DNA of 64,000 nucleotides from JAJYUU01 sp035472835 (GTDB lineage: Bacteria > Actinomycetota > Actinomycetes > Streptosporangiales > Streptosporangiaceae). Positions 59,454 through 64,000 of the stretch are shown here, piece after piece. The translations under genes were made by a program, and so were the position numbers. Position 1 is the first letter of the stretch, and every line of letters starts with the position of its first letter. The DNA is taken from contig DATIOU010000203.1 of the NCBI GenBank assembly GCA_035472835.1, positions 1 through 64,000 of the forward strand. Reading direction: 5' to 3'. The notes under the pieces are model-generated. The model saw only the letters and a program-made list of their open reading frames with translations, ran no database searches and had not been told where the DNA came from.

Positions 59454-60200
59454 ATGAGCGAAGAACTGACGGCCGCCACAATTACGATCACCGGCGCCGG
59501 CGATGACCCGGTCGAGGCGTACCTGGCCGTGCCCGACGACGGCGCGAGCGCGCGGGGCAGCGTCGTGGTGATCCATCACATGCCCGGCTACGACTCGTCG
59601 ACCAAGGAGGTCGCACGGAAATTTGCCGCGAACGGATACGCCGCCCTGCTGCCGAACCTCTACTATCGCCAGGCGCCGGGCGCGAGCCCGGACGACGCCG
59701 CAGCGGTGGCACGCGCCAGCGGCGGCGTGCCTGACGAACAAGTCGTCGGCGACGTGCGCGGCGCCGCCGATTACTTGCGCGGGGTCCCGGGCTCGAACGG
59801 CAAGGTCGGCGTCATCGGTTACTGCTCGGGCGGCCGGCAGTCGTTCCTCGTCGCGTGTAGCCTCCAGCTCGACGCGGCCGTCGACTGCTACGGCGCCTGC
59901 ATCGTGAATCCGCCGCCAGACGGATTCCCGCTCAAGGTCAACGCCATCGTGGGGCTCGCTCCGGACCTGTCGTGCCCGTTGCTCGGGCTGTTCGGCGCCG
60001 ACGACAAGTATCCCACGCCCGCGGAGAACGCCGAGCTGTCCAGGGTCCTGGATAACCTCGGCAAGCTGCACGAGTTCCACACGTATGACGGCGCCGGGCA
60101 CGCGTTTTTCGCGGTCGACCGGCCCGCGTACCGGCCGGCCGCGGCGAACGACGGCTGGCAGAAGATCTTTGATTTCTGCGGCCGCTACCTGGCTAGCTGA
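59454..60200 (+). CDS. Dienelactone hydrolase family protein
   Basis: A 248-residue alpha/beta hydrolase. The cysteine nucleophile elbow is IGYCSGGRQSF, the aspartate is in LLGLFGADDKY, and the histidine in YDGAGHAFF, a Cys-His-Asp triad of the DLH family. Such enzymes open lactone rings or act as general esterases. ATG 59454 is chosen because AAGGAG lies 12 bases upstream; the longer frame to 59331 lacks a site. The DUF6295 gene follows after nine bases. Confidence 0.9.
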   Translation: MSEELTAATITITGAGDDPVEAYLAVPDDGASARGSVVVIHHMPGYDSSTKEVARKFAANGYAALLPNLYYRQAPGASPDDAAAVARASGGVPDEQVVGDVRGAADYLRGVPGSNGKVGVIGYCSGGRQSFLVACSLQLDAAVDCYGACIVNPPPDGFPLKVNAIVGLAPDLSCPLLGLFGADDKYPTPAENAELSRVLDNLGKLHEFHTYDGAGHAFFAVDRPAYRPAAANDGWQKIFDFCGRYLAS

Positions 60201-60209
60201 GGAGCTGAC

Positions 60210-60473
60210 ATGTGCACGTACAACACCGAGAAGATTGAGATCAGCGGTAGCGGCAAGGGCGCGGAGGGCTGGTTTACGCTGACTGACGCGACCGTCTACT
60301 TTGATCACCCTGTGCACGCCATGGCCGAGCACACGCTGAACATTGACTTCCGCAACCCGGGCCACGGACCGGCGGCGCGGGTAGCGGTCGAGCTCACAGC
60401 CGAATCCGCGCGGGCGCTCGTAGCCGCGATCGAAGCGGCGCTCGCGGCCGTGCCGGCGGCGCTCGCGTCCTGA
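60210..60473 (+). CDS. DUF6295 family protein
   Basis: An 87-residue soluble protein starting MCTYNTEKIEISGSGKGAEG, then WFTLTDATVYFDHPVHAMAEHTLNIDF. This is the strongly conserved pattern of DUF6295, of unknown function. GAGGAG lies just upstream. It sits directly after the dienelactone hydrolase gene, suggesting a shared job. The conserved C2 and the histidine-rich DHPVHAxAEH segment could bind a metal; that is inference. Confidence 0.85.
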   Translation: MCTYNTEKIEISGSGKGAEGWFTLTDATVYFDHPVHAMAEHTLNIDFRNPGHGPAARVAVELTAESARALVAAIEAALAAVPAALAS

Positions 60474-60567
60474 CCTGCGCGCGCGTCGCTCCGCGAGCGG
60501 ACTGCCTCCCGATGTCGGCAGGGCATGTCAGGATCGAGCAAAACCGCGGGTCGGCGGAGGGATCGCA

Positions 60568-61794
60568 GTGAAGTTCAGGGTCGAGCGAGACGCGCTCAGC
60601 GAGGCGGTGTCGTTCGTGGCGCGCGCGCTGCCAACGAGACCGGTAGTACCCGTTCTGTCAGGCCTGCTAGTGGAAGCTGACGACGAGCGGCTGACGATGT
60701 CGTGCTTCGACTACGAGATATCGGCGAAGGTGACGGTCGCCGCCGATGTCGGCGAGCCGGGCACGGCGCTGGTGCCGGGACGGTTGCTGGCCGAGATCAC
60801 CAAGAGCCTGCCGCTCGCGGACGTCGACGTGTCGACGACCGCGGGCATGGTGATGCTGAGCTGTGGCAGCGCCGAGTTCGCGCTCGTCGAACTCCCGCTT
60901 GATGGATATCCGCCGCTACCCGAGCTGCCGGCCGTGATCGGGACGGCCGACGGCGCGGCGCTCGCGACGGCGGCGGCTCAGGTAGTCCCGTCCGCCAGCC
61001 GAGATGACACGCTGCCCATGCTGACTGGAGTGTGCCTTGACTTCGAAGGGTCGCAGCTCACCCTCGCAGCCACGGACAGGTACCGGCTGGCGGCTGCGAC
61101 CATCGCGTGGGCTCCGGCCGGTCAAGGCGTGCGTGCGTCGGCGCTGGTGCCGGCGAGGATGCTGGCCGACGTGGCCAGGTCGATGGGACACGCGGGGCCG
61201 GTCACGATTTCACTTGGCCAGTCCGTGCCCGACGGGACCAGGCCAGTTGACGGAATGATCAGTTTCGAAGGCGGCGGCCGACGGCTGAGCGCGCGACTGA
61301 TCGGCACCGAGTTCATTCGCTACAGGTCGCGCTTCCAGGCGAGCTTTGAGGAAGTGGCGGAGATTGCGGCCGCGCCGTTCATCGAAGCGGTGCGCCGGGT
61401 CTCGCTGGTGGCTGATCGGCTCACGCCCGTGCAGCTCGCGCTCAGGCGCGACGCCGTGGTGATCGAGGCGCAGTCCAGTGGCCGCGCGCGAGCCGTCGAG
61501 TCGCTCCCGGCCGTGTTCGACGGTACGCCGCAAACGATCTCGTTCAATCCGCACTTCCTGCTGGATGGCATCACGGCGGCGGCGCTAAGCGGTCACGGCC
61601 GCCTGCCGGCCACGGTTGACCCCGACAGCAGCGAGGTTCATGGGGGCGGCCGGATCAGGCTTCAGTTCTCGAGTCCGGCGAAGCCGGCGCTGATTAGCTG
61701 GATGGACGGCGACGAAACGGTGGGCGCACCGCCTGCCGATGCGGCCCCGTTCCGGTACCTGGTGGTTCCGCTTCGCGTACCGGCGGCCGGGTAA
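60568..61794 (+). CDS. DNA polymerase III beta subunit (sliding clamp) paralogue
   Basis: A 408-residue clamp with three similar domains. The start MKFRVERDALSEAVSFVARALPTRP, the pattern LPMLTGVCLDF and TDRYRLAAATI are DnaN hallmarks. The C-terminus ends YLVVPLRVPAAG, where replicative clamps usually end in a MPVRL-type tail. dnaA, recF and gyrB are not nearby, so this is probably a second clamp, as some Streptomyces relatives have. GTG 60568 follows GGAGGG. It may act in repair or a special replication setting. Confidence 0.9.
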   Translation: MKFRVERDALSEAVSFVARALPTRPVVPVLSGLLVEADDERLTMSCFDYEISAKVTVAADVGEPGTALVPGRLLAEITKSLPLADVDVSTTAGMVMLSCGSAEFALVELPLDGYPPLPELPAVIGTADGAALATAAAQVVPSASRDDTLPMLTGVCLDFEGSQLTLAATDRYRLAAATIAWAPAGQGVRASALVPARMLADVARSMGHAGPVTISLGQSVPDGTRPVDGMISFEGGGRRLSARLIGTEFIRYRSRFQASFEEVAEIAAAPFIEAVRRVSLVADRLTPVQLALRRDAVVIEAQSSGRARAVESLPAVFDGTPQTISFNPHFLLDGITAAALSGHGRLPATVDPDSSEVHGGGRIRLQFSSPAKPALISWMDGDETVGAPPADAAPFRYLVVPLRVPAAG

Positions 61795-61800
61795 CGGTTG

Positions 61801-62304
61801 TCAGCCGCGGCGGGAGCCGCGCATGATCCGGCGCAGCACGCCGCGCATCAGCGTGAAGATCGCCACCAGCAGGCCGAACCGGCCGGGCCACGGGAACCGG
61901 ACGCCGGCCAGGATCACGTCGTAGACCAGTAGCCAGGTCGCGAGGGCCGCCAGCAGCGTCGCGAACGCGCCGATGCCATGCCCGTGCCGATGCCCCGACT
62001 GGCCGCGGCCCGCCCAGTCGCTGCCGGGCCAGCAGGCGACCGCTGTCGGAGCCGACGGTCCGCTGGCCAGCATCGGGCCCGGCCGCGTCTTGGCGCTCGG
62101 CAGGGGGGAGCCGCCAGACCTCACATGCGGCAGGTCGCGGGTTATGCGGCTGAGATCGCCCTGGGTCCTGGCGGCGAAGACGGCGTCGAGGCGCTGATTG
62201 AACTCCTCGAGAGTGAGCCGCCCGTGCGCGAAATGCTCTCGCAGTTCAGCCGCCGTGGCCTCGCGCTCGGCGTCTCCGATACGCAAACTCGGTTGCGTTG
62301 CCAT
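61801..62304 (-). CDS. DUF1707 membrane protein
   Basis: A 167-residue protein. The N-terminal DUF1707 motif LRIGDAEREATAAELREHFAHGRLTLEEFNQRLDAVFAARTQGDL spans residues 6-50. A Ser/Pro-rich linker and a His-rich patch (HRHGHG) follow, then two membrane helices (AFATLLAALATWLLVYDVIL and LVAIFTLMRGVL) and a basic tail. DUF1707 is common in actinobacteria and has no known function. ATG 62304 has GGAGGGG upstream. Confidence 0.85.
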   Translation of the reverse strand: MATQPSLRIGDAEREATAAELREHFAHGRLTLEEFNQRLDAVFAARTQGDLSRITRDLPHVRSGGSPLPSAKTRPGPMLASGPSAPTAVACWPGSDWAGRGQSGHRHGHGIGAFATLLAALATWLLVYDVILAGVRFPWPGRFGLLVAIFTLMRGVLRRIMRGSRRG

Positions 62305-62354
62305 CTGCCCCTCCGTGCCGTGCGCAGCCTTGATCCCAAAACGATATATCGCGA

Positions 62355-62819
62355 CTAGCATGGGCGCAACCAGCATTCACGGAACCGGGGTGCGGCCGCA
62401 GCCAGGGCGCGGGCGCAGCAGCGGATTATCTGGCCGCTGACGGGCACCTGCCCGGCGGTTCCGCATGGCCGATGCCACAGCCAACCGCAGTTGCCCGCAG
62501 AGGTCTCCGGGATGCAGCTCTCCTGGATGAACAGCGCGGCATCGGTCGAGGTGGCGCCGGTGACCGCGGGCACGCCACCATAGATCGCTGGCGTGCTCAC
62601 CCACGTTCCTCGTTCCGGGTTCGCGAGCCGGACGCACTCCGCGTTCCTGGCGGCGGCTGCTGTCGCGCTGACGGGCACCGTCATCGGGTCGCGGCACGAC
62701 GGGTGATCGCTTCCGCCAGCGCGCACGTCTGCTGCAAGGCGGACGCCCTGGCAGGTCGCCAGTCCGCGCACCTGCGTGCCCGGCCAACGTGGCCGACAGC
62801 CTTGACGGCTTCTACACAT
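62355..62819 (-). CDS. Cysteine-rich hypothetical ORF, possibly a gene fragment
   Basis: An open frame of about 155 codons. From about base 62770 down to 62380 its third positions are strongly G/C, the local coding signature, so this strand and frame are probably or formerly coding. It contains about ten cysteines (TCQG, PSCRD, AECVR, ESCIPE, GNCGW, RPCGT, IIRCC). The upstream 45 bases are A/T-rich with weak coding bias. Possible starts are ATG 62834, 62819 or 62684, none with a good ribosome site. There is no signal peptide and no recognised family. It could be the 3' remnant of a longer secreted protein. Confidence 0.4.
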   Translation of the reverse strand: MCRSRQGCRPRWPGTQVRGLATCQGVRLAADVRAGGSDHPSCRDPMTVPVSATAAAARNAECVRLANPERGTWVSTPAIYGGVPAVTGATSTDAALFIQESCIPETSAGNCGWLWHRPCGTAGQVPVSGQIIRCCARALAAAAPRFRECWLRPC

Positions 62820-62978
62820 AATGATTACATTCATATGCTCCAACCCGAGTTTACTCCCTGCCGCGCTAGTTCCCGCCGCCTCGGGCGAGGACCACGCGTG
62901 CGCGGGAACTCCGGCCAGGCCCGGTACAGGACCTCCGGTCAGTGTGTTACGGCGCGATCTACATGTTGGGAGAAGGCC

Positions 62979-64000
62979 ATGCAGGCATTGCTCCGACGGT
63001 TCACGCTGGCTCCAGTGATGATGGCAGCGTCCGCGCTAGCCGTTGCCGGCTGCGGATCGTCGTCCACCGGGGGCTCAGGGTCTGGCGGGACCCTGAATAT
63101 CGGCGTGATCTACCCGTTCACTGGGTCGAACGCAGACCAGGGCGCTATCGGAATGGCCGGCTGCCTTACCGGCGTCTCGGCGGTCAACGGCGCCGGTGGC
63201 GTGCTGGGCCACAAGTTCGTATGCAAGCAATTCGACACCAAGGGCGACCCGGCCGACGCAACGAGCGCAGCAAATCAGATGATGGCCTCGGCCACGCCGG
63301 TCATGGTGATCGGGGCTTCCGATGACGCCGTCACCACCGCGCCGATTGTCACGGCCGCCAGCGTGCCCAACTTCGCCACCATCGGCGACCCGCATTTCGA
63401 CCACCAGACGAACCAGTATTTCTACCGGATCACGCCGTCCGACGCGCTCCAGGGCGTGGCGCTCGGATACTGGGCCGCCACGCATTACTCTCGGCCGGCC
63501 GCGGTTTTCACTAGCGACCTCGGCGCCCAGACCTCGGTTCCGCCGCTCCGCACCGAGATGGCCAAGCTCGGGCACAAGCTGGCCGGCGACGTGACGCTGG
63601 CACCAGGCGCGAGTTCCTACCGGACCGAGATCGCCAAGATCATTGCCGCGAATCCGGACGCTCTGGTCATGGAGATGGACCCGCAGTCAGCGGCCACCTT
63701 CCTGTCGGAGTACCAGCAACTCGCCGGCCATCTGCCGATCATCCTGGGAACCCAGCGGACGAGCAACAGCGACTGGATCCAGGCCGTGCTCGGCGCGATC
63801 GGACCTGCCAACTTCTCCAAGTACGTTAAGGCGATCACCCCGTACGTTCCGCCGTCGAGCCCCAGCCACGATGTCTACTCGCACTGGCTCCTCAAGCAGA
63901 CCGGGGTGCGTGACCCGAGCCAATACGAGGGGCATCCGTACGCCATCGCCGACTTCGACGCGATCAACGTCACCGCGCTCGCCATGGTGGAGGCGCACTC
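62979..64000 (+). CDS. LivK-type ABC transporter substrate-binding lipoprotein (partial, 3' end beyond window)
   Basis: The frame from ATG 62979 stays open to the window end, giving 340 residues. GGGAGAAGG lies just upstream. The signal peptide MQALLRRFTLAPVMMAASAL ends in lipobox AVAGC with Cys25. The mature part opens with LNIGVIYPFTGSNADQGAIG, typical of type I periplasmic binding proteins for branched-chain amino acids or amides. Permease and ATPase genes are expected downstream outside the window. A TTGACG at 62802 in an A/T-rich patch may belong to its promoter. Confidence 0.92.
   Translation, partial: MQALLRRFTLAPVMMAASALAVAGCGSSSTGGSGSGGTLNIGVIYPFTGSNADQGAIGMAGCLTGVSAVNGAGGVLGHKFVCKQFDTKGDPADATSAANQMMASATPVMVIGASDDAVTTAPIVTAASVPNFATIGDPHFDHQTNQYFYRITPSDALQGVALGYWAATHYSRPAAVFTSDLGAQTSVPPLRTEMAKLGHKLAGDVTLAPGASSYRTEIAKIIAANPDALVMEMDPQSAATFLSEYQQLAGHLPIILGTQRTSNSDWIQAVLGAIGPANFSKYVKAITPYVPPSSPSHDVYSHWLLKQTGVRDPSQYEGHPYAIADFDAINVTALAMVEAH

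Noticed and set aside
59289..60365. Upstream part of the long minus-strand frame that ends at 59070
   Set aside because: It lies antisense to the dienelactone hydrolase and DUF6295 genes; only the last 72 codons form a plausible membrane protein.
60568..61794. Replication origin beside the dnaN gene
   Set aside because: No DnaA-box cluster, dnaA or recF is present; the clamp is better read as a paralogue.

Overview
The window is chromosomal DNA from a high-GC actinobacterium (Actinomycetota, class Actinomycetes). Third codon positions are strongly G/C, GTG and TTG starts are common, stops of neighbouring genes overlap, and the housekeeping order is the one seen in Streptomyces/Streptosporangiales-type genomes: rpsT, lepA, hemW, hrcA, dnaJ, rsmE, HIT, phoH, ybeY, CBS protein, CDA-like, era, recO, uppS, glyS, ppdK, dgt, dnaG, sigma factor. 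The genus cannot be fixed from this. No intact insertion sequence, prophage or CRISPR array is visible.

Layout. 1-8.6 kb: the 3' end of a cupin-like gene, an untidy gene-poor stretch, an ABC-F ATPase broken by one frameshift, rpsT, lepA, two DUF4190 membrane proteins (one with a Pro-rich 6-residue repeat), a MOSC protein and hemW. 8.6-17.2 kb: hrcA-dnaJ behind a clear CIRCE operator, rsmE, a sigma/anti-sigma-like pair on the minus strand, HIT, phoH, ybeY, a CBS/CorC membrane protein and a cytidine-deaminase-like protein without catalytic motifs. 17.5-41.2 kb: an EamA transporter, a giant membrane protein of the SCO7613 type, a MacS/MacR-like two-component pair, era, two double-GNAT proteins, a TerB-type protein, recO, uppS, glyS, ppdK, dgt, then a small accessory patch with an AbiEi/DUF559-type protein, a stand-alone ScoMcrA-type head domain, a methyltransferase, an unknown protein and a HAD phosphatase.

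41.2-50.4 kb is the most interesting block. It is a tightly overlapping minus-strand operon, transcribed from a PstS1-like phosphate-binding lipoprotein through a four-helix membrane protein with two extracytoplasmic helical domains (GlnX-like), a coiled-coil protein, a PknG-like Ser/Thr kinase with zinc fingers and a TPR-like tail, a PP2C phosphatase, a VWA protein and an FHA protein. The known mycobacterial PknG pathway uses an amino-acid-binding GlnH, GlnX and PknG. Here the sensor slot holds a phosphate-type binding protein, no permease genes are present, and a phosphatase, a phosphothreonine reader and a VWA protein are built in. I infer a ligand-sensing phospho-signalling system whose cue may be phosphate.

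50.5-64 kb: dnaG, a principal-type sigma factor, a small YtxH-like protein, tRNA-Asn beside a 49-residue membrane protein, a 0.9-kb gene-poor stretch ending in a strong 15-bp hairpin, a DHA2 drug efflux pump with a MarR regulator whose promoter carries matching palindromes, a DinB-type protein, a dienelactone hydrolase with a DUF6295 protein, a stand-alone sliding-clamp paralogue, a DUF1707 membrane protein, a cysteine-rich small ORF, and the start of a LivK-type substrate-binding lipoprotein that runs off the window.
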